Origin: Acidobacteriaceae bacterium
GTDB lineage: Bacteria > Acidobacteriota > Terriglobia > Terriglobales > Acidobacteriaceae
Assembly (NCBI GenBank): GCA_027449545.1
Contig: DAIDLI010000080.1
Coordinates: 1-64,000, forward strand
Direction: 5' to 3'
DNA length: 64,000 nt
Position numbers and translations under genes: made by a program
The notes under the pieces: generated by a model
Seen by the model: only the letters and a program-made list of their open reading frames with translations
The model's database searches: none
What the model was told of the DNA's origin: nothing
Part shown: positions 25,840-34,788 of the stretch, one piece after another
Position numbering within the stretch: position 1 is the first letter of the stretch
How the letters are laid out: each line of letters opens with the position of its first letter

Positions 25840-26828
25840 TTGCCCTTGATCACGAGTACGCTTGCATCATCGCGTGTGCGGCGGAAATCCCGGAGAAGGG
25901 CTCCGCCAATGACCGCCGGATGTTTGGCGGCCAGTCCCGCATAAGCCCCCAGGTCCCATCGCGTCTGCAATCCATCGGAGTGCAGTACCAGGGTTGAGTT
26001 GCGGGACCAGTCAAAGCGGAACTCCTGGATTTTTGGAGCCACGGCACCGAGCGTTCCGTTGTGCGAAACCAGGTTGCGGGAACGCGCCGAGTCGGTCAGG
26101 CTTGCGGAGATGTTGCCGACGCCGGAGAAGATCAGAAGGTGCTCCGCGGGCCGGATTTCAGCCACCGCGGCTACGGCTCCGCGTGTTTTGCGCAAGCCGT
26201 CATGGATGCGTTGCAGAAGCTCCTCGGGGCCGGTTCCGGCATAACGCTGGAATACAGCCACGGCTTCGCGGGCCGCATCGGCAGCCCCCAAGCCGTGGCC
26301 GAGGCCGTCGACCAGGAGCGCCGTGGTCTTGTCCGCGGAACGGTGGACTGCCCAGCCGTCGCCGCAGACCCGTTCGCCGGGAAAGGGCAGCGCCAGGCCG
26401 GCGACCTCCAGGTCCTTGTGGGGCATGGCTTCGCCGACCTCGAGAAGCACGATGGTGCCTCCCGGGCCGGAAAAGATCTCCAGGCCGGAGGCGATGCGCT
26501 TCATGGCGCCCAGGCCGGCACCCATGGTGCCCGCGGTGGAAAATCCGTCGGTCATGGCCCGGGGGATGCTCGCGATGCCGGGCCCCTTGTCGATGGCAAG
26601 AATGCGTGCCAGACGGGATCCTTCCTCTTTGAGGCAGGAAACGATGACCTGGCCGCCGCCGCCATGGATGAGCACATTTCTGGAGACTTCCGTTGCCAGC
26701 AGCGCGAGCTCGCCCGCGCGCGTGTCATCAAACTCCAGACGCTGGCTGGCGAGGAGCGCGGTCCGCCGCGCTTCCCCCACGGAACTCATATCCGTAATCG
26801 GGACACACTCTGTGAAGGCTACTTCCAT
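25836..26828 (-). CDS. RsbW/T-like GHKL ATPase fused to SpoIIE/RsbX-type PP2C phosphatase
   Basis: The N-terminal third (about 1-130) is a small GHKL kinase module (LATEVSRNVLIHG, DKGPGIAS, GAGLGAMKRIA). The rest is a PP2C/SpoIIE phosphatase (about 140-330) with the metal-binding motifs GDGWAV, LVDGLGHG, GVGNISA, LHSDG and RDDASVLV. RsbX-like phosphatases reset phosphorylated RsbR/RsbS in stressosomes, and this protein is placed directly after rsbT. The fusion would put a kinase-like and a phosphatase activity in one chain. All Asp/Gly motifs expected for activity are visible. It overlaps rsbT by 10 bases and the following kinase by four. Confidence 0.88.
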   Translation of the reverse strand: MEVAFTECVPITDMSSVGEARRTALLASQRLEFDDTRAGELALLATEVSRNVLIHGGGGQVIVSCLKEEGSRLARILAIDKGPGIASIPRAMTDGFSTAGTMGAGLGAMKRIASGLEIFSGPGGTIVLLEVGEAMPHKDLEVAGLALPFPGERVCGDGWAVHRSADKTTALLVDGLGHGLGAADAAREAVAVFQRYAGTGPEELLQRIHDGLRKTRGAVAAVAEIRPAEHLLIFSGVGNISASLTDSARSRNLVSHNGTLGAVAPKIQEFRFDWSRNSTLVLHSDGLQTRWDLGAYAGLAAKHPAVIGGALLRDFRRTRDDASVLVIKGK

Positions 26829-27226
26829 CGGATGATTGTGACTTTCGTTCCTTTTCCTACTTCTGATTCGATGCTGAATTCGTTCACCAGGCGTTTGCTG
26901 CCCCCCAACCCCAGTCCCATTCCCGAGCCGGTGGTGAAGCCGTCCTTGAGGGCCTGCTCGATATCGGGAATTCCGGGACCCTGATCTTCAAAGATCAGCC
27001 GCAACCCGGATTTCCCATGATTCGAGATCAGCTCGATGGTCATGGCGCCGCCTTTGCCGTGGTCCAGAGCGTTGCGGGCCAGTTCGCTGGCCGCGGTGAT
27101 CAGCTTGGTCTGGTCGACCAGGCTGAAGCGCAGCTCCGTGGACCACTGTCTGACCTTCTGGCGCGCGGCGACCACATCGCTGGAGCTTTTGAGCGGCTGT
27201 TCGTCACGCTTGAGAACGTTCATCAT
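26819..27226 (-). CDS. rsbT: Serine/threonine kinase RsbT (stressosome switch kinase)
   Basis: RsbT is the GHKL-fold kinase that phosphorylates RsbR and RsbS and, when released, activates the downstream effector. At 135 residues it is typical. N box TAASELARNALDHG, G1 box FEDQGPGIPD and G2 box GSGMGLGLGGSKRLVNEF are intact. It overlaps rsbS by 23 bases and the PP2C fusion by 10 bases. In Bacillus the partner is RsbU; no RsbU is present here. Confidence 0.92.
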   Translation of the reverse strand: MMNVLKRDEQPLKSSSDVVAARQKVRQWSTELRFSLVDQTKLITAASELARNALDHGKGGAMTIELISNHGKSGLRLIFEDQGPGIPDIEQALKDGFTTGSGMGLGLGGSKRLVNEFSIESEVGKGTKVTIIRWK

Positions 27227-27599
27227 CGAATCCGTATGCGGTCTCAGCGGCCGCGGTCAACAACAGTTCCATGCCGGCTTCGACGCTCAAGGCGGTGCGC
27301 ACGCCGGGCAGCGACATGCCCAATTCGACGAGGGTGATGGCGACTGCCGGCTGCATGCCCACCACCACCGTCTCCGCGCCCAGCACTCGCGACATCGCGG
27401 CCACGTTGGCGAGCATGCGGCCGATAAAGGAGTCCACAATCTCCAGAGACGAGATATCGATCAGGACGCCGGTGGAGCCGTACTCCGTAATCCGGTGGGT
27501 GACATCATCCTGCAATTGGAGGGCCAGCTTGTCGTGCATATCCACCTGAATGGTGATCAGCAGCAGGGAGCCCATGCGGAGGACTGGAATGCGATCCAT
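27204..27599 (-). CDS. rsbS: STAS protein RsbS (stressosome scaffold)
   Basis: RsbS forms the core of the stressosome together with RsbR and sequesters RsbT. The 131-residue STAS domain includes IDISSLEIVDSFIGRML, whose Ser corresponds to the RsbT-phosphorylated Ser59 of Bacillus RsbS. Its ATG directly follows the rsbR stop codon, and the ribosome-binding site (AAGGAGG) sits in the last codons of rsbR. Translation of the two scaffold proteins is therefore coupled. Confidence 0.92.
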   Translation of the reverse strand: MDRIPVLRMGSLLLITIQVDMHDKLALQLQDDVTHRITEYGSTGVLIDISSLEIVDSFIGRMLANVAAMSRVLGAETVVVGMQPAVAITLVELGMSLPGVRTALSVEAGMELLLTAAAETAYGFDDERSQA

Positions 27600-28496
27600 T
27601 TATTCCTCCTTCTTGACGAGCAGGCTGCTGATTCCGCTGGCGCGCTCGGGGCCCTGCCGTACGACGGCCCTTCCGCTGCGCTGCAAGGCCAGCGCGAAGG
27701 CATCAGAGAGCTTGGCCTTGGTGATGACATCTTCGAGATTGATGCCGAGGTGGACGATGGTCTGCGCAATCTGCGGCCGAACGCCGCTGATGATGCACTC
27801 GGCGCCCATCAGTCGCGCCGCCGTAATGGTCTTGAGCAGGTGCTGCGCCACCAGCGTATCCACTGTTGGGACGCCGGTAATGTCAATAATCGCGTACTTG
27901 GAATTGGTGGCGACCACGGTTTGCAGCAGGTTTTCCATCACCACCTGGGTGCGGGAGCTGTCCAGGGTGCCGATGATGGGCAGCGCCAGAATGCCGTCCC
28001 ACAGCTTGACGACCGGGGTGGAAAGTTCGAGCAATTCCTGCTGCTGCCGGACGATCAGCTCTTCGCGGGTGGCCGTGAAGGCTTCGGTGGTGATCAGGGC
28101 TAGGCGGTCCACAAGTTCGGTAGCGGCCCAGACTGTGTCAAAGAGCTGATCCTGGTTCTTGGCGGTGGTGTGCGCCGTGCGAATCGCCGAGAACAGGGCC
28201 TGCTTGAGCGAGAGCACGAAAGTGGCAACCTCAGTGGGCGAGAAGCCCTGCCGCGCCCGCGACGCGGAGATCTCCTGAAGCAACTGCCGTGCGGTATCCC
28301 ATCCCGGCCCACTGACGTTGGTCGGACCGCTGGTTTTCACGCCTTCTATGATGGACTCCAGGATGGCCCGGCATTGCTCATCAAGCTCTGTCTTGCTCAT
28401 GAGATCCGTCCGCTGCACGGAACCGGACATCTCTGCCATCCACTGCTTGCGGATGGAGTCTGCATTGCGGGAAATAATCTCCGCGAGATCGTTCAT
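27600..28496 (-). CDS. rsbR: RsbR-type stressosome sensor (globin-like head, STAS tail)
   Basis: The C-terminal half (about 165-285) is a STAS domain with IIDITGVPTVDTLVAQHLL, carrying the Thr region phosphorylated by RsbT in Bacillus RsbR. The N-terminal half is all helical (MSKTELDEQCRAILESIIEG...) and resembles RsbR non-heme globin-like sensor modules, connected by a helix (ATREELIVRQQQELLELSTP). The ATG at 28496 is used because AAGGAGA precedes it by a good distance; a GTG one codon earlier is also possible. It is the second gene of the signalling operon. Confidence 0.92.
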   Translation of the reverse strand: MNDLAEIISRNADSIRKQWMAEMSGSVQRTDLMSKTELDEQCRAILESIIEGVKTSGPTNVSGPGWDTARQLLQEISASRARQGFSPTEVATFVLSLKQALFSAIRTAHTTAKNQDQLFDTVWAATELVDRLALITTEAFTATREELIVRQQQELLELSTPVVKLWDGILALPIIGTLDSSRTQVVMENLLQTVVATNSKYAIIDITGVPTVDTLVAQHLLKTITAARLMGAECIISGVRPQIAQTIVHLGINLEDVITKAKLSDAFALALQRSGRAVVRQGPERASGISSLLVKKEE

Positions 28497-28598
28497 CACT
28501 TCTCCTTGCGATGCGCTTCAATGGGTTTTTGGGGAACTTGAGATGGATTGATGGAAAATGACGCAGGGCGGGAAAATGCTGCGAATGAAGGGCAATTG

Positions 28599-28991
28599 TC
28601 AGCCGGCGAGGGCGTGGGGAATCAGTTCCGCAAGAGTCTGGCGAAAGACGCCCGGTCCTTGCCACTTGGAAACAAACGCATTTACGTGGAACATCTCGCA
28701 GATCTCGCGCTGTTCTTCCACTACGGACCAGATCATGACGGGGATGTGGGACAGGGCCGGATGTCCGCGCCAGTATCGCAGCAGTTCATAGCCGCTCTCC
28801 ATGCCCAGGTCGAGATCCAGAATAATCCCATCCGGCAGGGGCATCTCGCCGCTCATTCCCTTCTCCAGGGACAACATGGCTCTGCGGACCGTCTTGCACG
28901 CCTCGACGCTCTCAATGCCGAGCGACTCCGCGATCGCCGCGGCGCTCATCGCATCTTTTGGCTCGTCTTCAACCAGAAGCAGACGTTTCAT
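28599..28991 (-). CDS. Single-domain response regulator (CheY-like)
   Basis: A receiver domain with no output domain, 130 residues: acidic pocket VEDEPKD, phospho-acceptor in GIILDLDLGMESGYELL, Ser/Thr region MIWSVV and Lys in AFVSKWQG. ATG at 28991 gives MKRLLLVEDE and has a GGAGGG element just upstream. It starts the seven-gene minus-strand operon, 102 bases before rsbR, and is a candidate phosphate donor or acceptor for the two hybrid kinases at the operon end. Confidence 0.85.
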   Translation of the reverse strand: MKRLLLVEDEPKDAMSAAAIAESLGIESVEACKTVRRAMLSLEKGMSGEMPLPDGIILDLDLGMESGYELLRYWRGHPALSHIPVMIWSVVEEQREICEMFHVNAFVSKWQGPGVFRQTLAELIPHALAG

Positions 28992-29375
28992 GGGGCCCTC
29001 CATCCGCGCAGAGGTGGTCGGCCTCGTTCCGATACCGTCAGGCGTAAGTTTGTTTAGGATTATGAGCAAACCCAGGGAACTCGGCGAAGCTGGGCTTTCT
29101 CTCGGGAAGCCTAAGACCTCATAGTGTACCCATACCGGGAGCGAAAGTCTAGATTTCTGTGTCTCCCAGGGGGGCACGATGGAAACCTCAACTCCACCGT
29201 GCGCCGAAACGGCCCCACCCGGCTCGATTCCATCGATGCGCCTTCGAGAGGCGCCGGGCAATGCCCCGCTTTCACTCCTCGATCCGGCTTCGCGACGAGG
29301 TGTATTTCAAGAAGCTGACCCCGGGGGGCCCGCATATAATTGCCATTCCATCAATTCCAACCAGGAGGCTCAACT
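28992..29375. other. Divergent promoter region of signalling operon and S10 peptidase
   Basis: No gene is visible in these 384 bases. Close to the peptidase a TATAAT at 29335-29340 is a good -10 candidate, 36 bases before the GTG start, with an AGGAGG Shine-Dalgarno at 29363-29368. A matching -35 is weak. The promoter of the response regulator/rsbRST operon must lie on the other side, near 29000-29100. Confidence 0.5.
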
Positions 29376-31043
29376 GTGCGTATTTCCTGCTCTGTACTTG
29401 CAGCGCTCTCCCTCTGCCCTCTTCTGGCTGCTTCGGCCGTTGTGTCAGCTCAGGAAAAATCTGCGCCTGCGGCCAAATCCACTGCTTCTGAAGTGGCTGC
29501 CGAGAACGCATTGCCGCCCGATTCCACTACCCATGGCTCGATTGAAGTGTCGGGCCAGCGGATCGACTACACCGCGGTGGCGGGCATCCTCACGGTGGGG
29601 GCGACCGATGAAGAAGACGCGCAGATTGGCCCTGACGGCAAACCGTTGCCCGGTTCGCAACTGGCGCTGAGTCACCCTAAGAATGCCGCCGATGCGCCGC
29701 CGTTGGCCCGCATGTTCTACGTGGCCTATTTCAAGACCGGAGCAAGGGCGGAAGACCGGCCGGTGACGTTCTTCTACAACGGCGGACCGGGGAGCTCGAG
29801 CATGTGGCTGCACCTGGGATCGCTTGGGCCGAAGTACGTGGAAACGGCCGGAGACAAGCATCTGCCCGGGGCTCCCTACAAGCTGGTCGATAATCCCTAT
29901 AGCCTGCTCGATACCAGTGACGAAGTCTTCATCGATATGCCCGGCACCGGCTTTGGCCGCATGACGGGAAAAGATGCGGGCAAGGCCTTCTGGGGCCTGG
30001 ATGAAGATGCGAACGCGTTTGCGCGGTTCATCTCCCGATTTCTGAGCAAATACAATCGCTGGAACTCGCCCAAGTACCTGTTTGGCGAGAGCTATGGAAC
30101 CACGCGCTCAGCGCTGCTGGCGAATCTGCTCGAAAACCAGCAGAACATCGATCTCAATGGCGTGATGCTGCTGGGGGAGATCTTCAACTTCACCAATATC
30201 GCCGGCAGCAGCCGGCCCGGCGTCGATCTGCCCTACGCGTTGACATTGCCGACCTATGCGGCCACGGCGTGGTATCACAAGAAGCTTTCGCCGCAGCCGG
30301 CGGCGCTCGCTCCCTTTCTGAAACAGGTGGAAGACTTCGCCCTGGGCGAATACCTGCATGCGCTGGCCGAGGGGAATGCGATCTCCGCAACGGAAAAGCA
30401 GACGGTGGCAAACAGGATTCACGACTACACGGGCCTGCCGGTGGATTACATTCTCAAGGCCGATCTGCGGGTGAATGCCGACGAGTTCCGCAAGGAGTTC
30501 GCGGATGCGGATGGCCTGACCGCAGGCCGGTATGACACGCGCTATCTTGGTCCCACGATCGATCCGCTGAGCCAGGGGGCGGAGTACGATCCGCAGAGCG
30601 CGGCGATTTCCTCGGCGTACGTGGCGATGATCAACAGCTATCTGCGCAATACCCTCAAATACGGCGCCAGCGAGACGTACCTGCCCAGCGCGCTGTTTGG
30701 CGGTACGCACTGGAACTGGGCGCGCCATGGGCATGGCGGATTTATGGGCACCGTCGCCGGCGTGAACGTAAGCAGCGATTTGGCCGACGCCATCAAGACC
30801 AATCCACGCCTGAATGTGATGGTCAACGACGGCTACTACGATCTGGCCACGCCGTTTTTTGCCGCACAGTACGAAGAAGAGCACCTGCCGATCCCGGCCT
30901 CGCTGACCAGCCACATCGAGTACAACTGGTACGAGTCAGGACACATGGCCTATGTGCGCGATGAATGCCGGCAGCAACTGCACGACCGGGTGGCAGCGTT
31001 TATTCGCAGTTCGGAGGGCTCCACCAAAGTGGCGGCCAAGTAG
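29376..31043 (+). CDS. Secreted S10-family serine carboxypeptidase
   Basis: The GTG at 29376 is preceded by AGGAGG and gives a signal peptide (VRISCSVLAALSLCPLLAASAVVSAQ). The mature chain shows the complete S10 triad: oxyanion segment FYNGGPGSSSMWLHLGSLGP, nucleophile FGESYGTTRSALLAN, Asp in NDGYYDLATP and His in YESGHMAYV. S10 carboxypeptidases release C-terminal residues, usually at acidic pH, fitting a soil or peat bacterium that exports proteases. The 555-residue length is normal. An inverted repeat after the stop probably serves as a shared terminator with the convergent esterase gene. Confidence 0.88.
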   Translation: MRISCSVLAALSLCPLLAASAVVSAQEKSAPAAKSTASEVAAENALPPDSTTHGSIEVSGQRIDYTAVAGILTVGATDEEDAQIGPDGKPLPGSQLALSHPKNAADAPPLARMFYVAYFKTGARAEDRPVTFFYNGGPGSSSMWLHLGSLGPKYVETAGDKHLPGAPYKLVDNPYSLLDTSDEVFIDMPGTGFGRMTGKDAGKAFWGLDEDANAFARFISRFLSKYNRWNSPKYLFGESYGTTRSALLANLLENQQNIDLNGVMLLGEIFNFTNIAGSSRPGVDLPYALTLPTYAATAWYHKKLSPQPAALAPFLKQVEDFALGEYLHALAEGNAISATEKQTVANRIHDYTGLPVDYILKADLRVNADEFRKEFADADGLTAGRYDTRYLGPTIDPLSQGAEYDPQSAAISSAYVAMINSYLRNTLKYGASETYLPSALFGGTHWNWARHGHGGFMGTVAGVNVSSDLADAIKTNPRLNVMVNDGYYDLATPFFAAQYEEEHLPIPASLTSHIEYNWYESGHMAYVRDECRQQLHDRVAAFIRSSEGSTKVAAK

Positions 31044-31044
31044 T

Positions 31045-31089
31045 GGCCAGCAAACGCCGGCTGGCGGTCAACGACCTGGGTTGCTGGCC
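31045..31089. terminator. Inverted repeat between convergent genes, possible bidirectional terminator
   Basis: GGCCAGCAA (31045-31053) and TTGCTGGCC (31081-31089) are perfect 9-base complements, around 27 bases that can form a further small GCCGGCTGGC structure. It lies directly between the S10 peptidase stop and the esterase stop. No T-run is present on either strand. Confidence 0.4.
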
Positions 31090-31109
31090 GCCAGTTCAGC
31101 GCCTCCCGG

Positions 31110-32450
31110 CTATCTCTCCGGGTGCAAATGCATCTTCAGGAACTCGATATAAACATCCCAATCGGACGGGACTGTGCCGTGACCGCCTTCGTGCATAGAG
31201 TAGGAAAGGTCATGCAGGATGGGCTGGCGCGCCTGGGGCCAGACATCGGTATCGAGCGGGTCCTTGCCGAGCAGGCGATAGACCGGTCCGGCTGCGACTT
31301 CGGCCAGGAACTCGCCCTTGGGATCGGACCAGTAATCGGTGTTGCCCGTCTGTAGCAGCACCGGCCGCGGCGCCAGCAGCGCGATCAGCATATGCGCGTC
31401 CATGGGCGCGCGATCGGGGAAGCCCGCCCACTTCGCATAGTTCAGCGCGAACTGATAGGGATAGCGGGTAGGCGCGGTGAGGTGAGCGATGGTCTCGCCA
31501 TAGTTGCGATGGCTGAGTGCCGCGCCTCCTTCTCCGGAACAACTGGCAATCACGGCGGCGAAGCGCGGGTCGCTGGCCCCGGCCCACAAGACCGTCTTGC
31601 CCAGCCGCGATACGCCTTGAATAGCCACGCGCTTCGCGTCCACTGAGCGGTCGGTTTCCAGATAATCTTCTACCCGGCTCATGCCCCACGCCCAGGCGGC
31701 GATGGAGCCCCAATCTTCGGGCCCGCGCTCGGCTTGTCCCGGCTTCAGGTACCAGGCTCGGATCCCATGCGAGAAGCCCGCCGCGTAGTCCGGGTCGACG
31801 TCACCGTAGTAATAGGTGGCGTAGCCGAAGCCGGCGTCGATCAGCGGCAAGATGTTCAATGGCCGGAAGAAGCGGCTCGCGCCCGCCGGAACGCGGGTGT
31901 TGGTCTTGGGATTCCAGATGGTCTCTGGCGTGATGCCCGGATCGTCCACCGAACTGGACACCGCGGTAAAGCTGATGCTGAAGAGCACGGGGACCGGCTT
32001 CTTCGCGGCCGCAGGCGTGTAGAGCAGCAGGTGAATGACCGGGGCCGCTTTGTCCTTCAGCAGGTGAATCGTGATCTGCTTGCGAAGGGCCTTGCCGCCC
32101 AAGGCCAGAGTGCCCTTGTCGGTGATCTCAAAGCTTTCGTCCGCGGGGCGGCCGGGCGCGCGGCCGAACTGCTGGGTCTCGAAGATTTCGAGAATCTGTG
32201 GCCGTCGCTGGTTCCACCACATCTGGGCATTGCGCACCGGGCGCCCGTTGTTGAGCACCAGCGGATTGGGCAACGTATAGGTGCCGACCTTGGCCTCGTC
32301 GTAGTTCACCGGAATGCCCGCCACCACCGCGGGTGGGGGATGAACCGCATGCTGCGGCGCAGGCGGTGCGGGCGCTTGCGCCAGCATGACAACAGGCGGA
32401 ATGGCAAATGCGACGGCGGAGCAGAAGAATGTGCGCAGCATGCGATTCAT
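31110..32450 (-). CDS. Secreted CE15-like glucuronoyl esterase / alpha-beta hydrolase
   Basis: A Sec signal (MNRMLRTFFCSAVAFAIPPVVMLAQ) precedes a 420-residue alpha/beta hydrolase. The nucleophile motif is GVSRLGKT and the catalytic His lies in HEGGHGTVPSDW, both characteristic of bacterial CE15 glucuronoyl esterases, which cleave ester links between lignin and glucuronoxylan. A SCSGEGGAALSHRNYGE segment is also typical of the family. Substrate is inferred; some relatives act on other esters. No xylanase is adjacent. It is divergently arranged with the Tat-exported putative glycosidase. Confidence 0.8.
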   Translation of the reverse strand: MNRMLRTFFCSAVAFAIPPVVMLAQAPAPPAPQHAVHPPPAVVAGIPVNYDEAKVGTYTLPNPLVLNNGRPVRNAQMWWNQRRPQILEIFETQQFGRAPGRPADESFEITDKGTLALGGKALRKQITIHLLKDKAAPVIHLLLYTPAAAKKPVPVLFSISFTAVSSSVDDPGITPETIWNPKTNTRVPAGASRFFRPLNILPLIDAGFGYATYYYGDVDPDYAAGFSHGIRAWYLKPGQAERGPEDWGSIAAWAWGMSRVEDYLETDRSVDAKRVAIQGVSRLGKTVLWAGASDPRFAAVIASCSGEGGAALSHRNYGETIAHLTAPTRYPYQFALNYAKWAGFPDRAPMDAHMLIALLAPRPVLLQTGNTDYWSDPKGEFLAEVAAGPVYRLLGKDPLDTDVWPQARQPILHDLSYSMHEGGHGTVPSDWDVYIEFLKMHLHPER

Positions 32451-33079
32451 ATCCGTTGCACCAGCTTTCGTTTTCGAATGCGAAATGGATTACGATGTGA
32501 AAGCTATCCGCGCATGGCGATTTTTGTCAATCAAAAGCTTGTCGCTGCGGCTGCCTGACCTTCATGTGGGGAAGGAGAATGTCTGTGCCACGATCCTCTC
32601 GAATGCGCGCGGTGCTATGCGTCGCCGGCCTGGCTGAGGCGATCGTCAACTGACGCCGGGGAGCAGGGTCCTGCCGGGCGACAGCGAGATTCCGTCCATG
32701 GCTCTCCACCGTCCCTTTGCCGGACCGGCCAAGCCGGTTCCCTCAGGACTGCTGGGTCCTGTGACGATTGACAGGTTGATTTCTGTGCCTCCATGCGAGG
32801 CTGGCATTTCCTGCCCATGAGGCGGCGAGATTTGCATGCTTCGCTTTGGAAGCGCCATCTTGGGCATCAGCGGAGAGGCAGATGCAAGACAGCGCGTTGC
32901 ACGGAACGATCCCGCTGTGGAATGGCGATTGCCGTCTGGATTTTATGAGAGATAATTGCTTTTCCCGGCATGCGCTCGTTTCGATTGTCTGTTGCCGTCG
33001 TGCGTGCGGCCGCTGTGGAAGATCTTCGGCATGTACAGCGAGGAAGGGTTGATCTCAGACCAGTAACAGGAGGAGTTTC
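32451..33079. other. Intergenic region between divergent esterase and putative glycosidase genes
   Basis: These 629 bases between the esterase start and the glycosidase start contain no supported gene. Short open frames exist on both strands without family features. An ACAGGAGGAG Shine-Dalgarno (33065-33074) serves the GTG at 33080. Confidence 0.4.
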
Positions 33080-34600
33080 GTGAATCTGTCGCTCGACCGC
33101 AGGAGTTTCATCCGTCTTTCCGCAGCTTTTTCCGCACTTCTGCCGCAGTTCGGCCGCGCCCAGGCGCTCCCGGCGCCGCCCGTCAGCCGCGTTCCTGTGA
33201 AGAATCGCAAGAACCTGGTCGGGATTCAGGTGCGCGGCTTTTCCTGGGCGGATGAAGGCGTAGACCAGGTGCTCGACAACATTCAGGAGAAGGGCGACGT
33301 CAACACCGTCTGGGCCTACACCTTCTCGTACGGCGAGCAGCGCCTCGAGAAGAACGGGCCCATTCCGCTGCCCGATCACGGCAAGCCGGGCAACAGCATT
33401 GCCGGCGGCGCCTTCTACGACTACGATCCGAAATACTTCCAGAACACCATTCTGAAGGATTTTCGCTGCAAGGAGTACGGCAACCTGAACGTGATTGAAG
33501 CGGCCGCGGCCAAAGCCAAGGCGCGGGGCATGAGCTTCTTCGCGTGGGATCTGAACAATCCCGGTCCCAAGCTCAATGACACGATTGCGAACTATGCCGA
33601 GGTGTCTGAGGTTGATGTCTATGGCCGCCGCACCAACCGGCCCTGCTTCAACCATCCTGACTACCAGGCCTTCCTGAGCGGCAAGATTCAAAGCCTGCTG
33701 CTCGGCTATCCCAATGAGATCGACGGCATTGCCTGGGGATCGGAGCGCATGGGGCCGCTCCAGAACATGATCGGCGGCATCACCACGCCCAGCTGCTTTT
33801 GCCGCTACTGCCGGGCCCGGGCGCGCGATCTCGACATCTCCGTCCGCCGCGCCCAGGCCGGCTATCAGGAGCTGGAGCAGTTGTTCCAGCAAGCCGCGCG
33901 CAACGAGCAGCTCAACGACGGCTACTTCGTCAGTTTCTGGCGGCTGCTGCTCAAATATCCAGAGATTCTCAGTTGGGAATCGCTCTGGACGGACAGCTTC
34001 CAGGATGTGCAGGCACGGCTTTACGGGCTGGCCAAGGCGATCGCGCCGGAAAAGCCGTTCGGCTTCCACATCATGCAGACCATGACCTTCAGCCCCTTCT
34101 ATCGCGCGGAAGAGGATTACACCAAGCGCAGGAACTTTGCCGATTTCTTCAAGCTCGCCACCTATAACAACGCAGGTGGGCCGCGCCTGGCCAAGTACCT
34201 GGACCGGCTGAGCGCAACCGTCTTCCACGACGCCAAGCCGCCGGAGTTCCTGGAGTTCTACTACAAGATCATGAACTACCAGGAGGCCCCGTATGACAAG
34301 CTGGCGGTCACGGGGCTTTCGCCGGATTATGTGGCACGCGAGACCAGGCGCGCGGTGGAGGGAGTTGCCGGAGAAGTGCAGATCTATCCCGGTATCGACA
34401 TCAACGTGCCCACCTTGATCAAGGGCAATACTCCTGTGAAGAAGACGGCTCCGGCGGATGTGCGCGCCTCCATCAAGGCTGCCTTCGGAGCGGGAGCCAA
34501 CGGAGTGATCCTGTCGCGCGAGTATGCCGAGATGTGGCTGGACAACCTTGCAGCCGCAGGCGACGAACTGCGCCAGGTCTTTGCCGGATCGAAAGCCTAG
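33080..34600 (+). CDS. Tat-exported putative glycosidase (TIM-barrel-like, family unassigned)
   Basis: The GTG start gives a twin-arginine signal, DRRSFIRLSAAFSALL. The mature protein (about 480 residues) looks like a TIM-barrel glycoside hydrolase of the hypothetical GHL type: NTVWAYTFSYGEQR near the first strand, FAWDLNNPGP, GIAWGSERMGP (with an acid residue at the end of a strand), and the metal-site-like CFCRYCRARARD. That kind of Cys cluster recurs in uncharacterised glycosidase-like proteins of Acidobacteriota and Planctomycetes. I cannot name a CAZy family or substrate. The gene is alone on its strand and ends at a strong terminator. Confidence 0.6.
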   Translation: MNLSLDRRSFIRLSAAFSALLPQFGRAQALPAPPVSRVPVKNRKNLVGIQVRGFSWADEGVDQVLDNIQEKGDVNTVWAYTFSYGEQRLEKNGPIPLPDHGKPGNSIAGGAFYDYDPKYFQNTILKDFRCKEYGNLNVIEAAAAKAKARGMSFFAWDLNNPGPKLNDTIANYAEVSEVDVYGRRTNRPCFNHPDYQAFLSGKIQSLLLGYPNEIDGIAWGSERMGPLQNMIGGITTPSCFCRYCRARARDLDISVRRAQAGYQELEQLFQQAARNEQLNDGYFVSFWRLLLKYPEILSWESLWTDSFQDVQARLYGLAKAIAPEKPFGFHIMQTMTFSPFYRAEEDYTKRRNFADFFKLATYNNAGGPRLAKYLDRLSATVFHDAKPPEFLEFYYKIMNYQEAPYDKLAVTGLSPDYVARETRRAVEGVAGEVQIYPGIDINVPTLIKGNTPVKKTAPADVRASIKAAFGAGANGVILSREYAEMWLDNLAAAGDELRQVFAGSKA

Positions 34601-34647
34601 ATCCGCGCCGTGGGGCAGCTCTTCGCGAAGATCGGGTGCAACAGATC

Positions 34648-34678
34648 GAAGCCGCGCAGGCGTAACCGGCGCGGCTTC
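34648..34678 (+). terminator. Rho-independent terminator after putative glycosidase
   Basis: A perfect 10-base stem (34648-34657 with 34669-34678; GAAGCCGCGC/GCGCGGCTTC) closes an 11-base loop and is followed by a T-rich stretch TGCTTTCTTGCTTCG. It sits 48 bases after the stop codon. Confidence 0.75.
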
Positions 34679-34788
34679 TGCTTTCTTGCTTCGTGCGCCC
34701 TGAACTGCACAGCACGTCCATACTATGATTGAGGCAGCTGGCTTCTCGCAGGCTCGCCAAATTCTTTCCGCAAAATTTGGAGGCAGCC

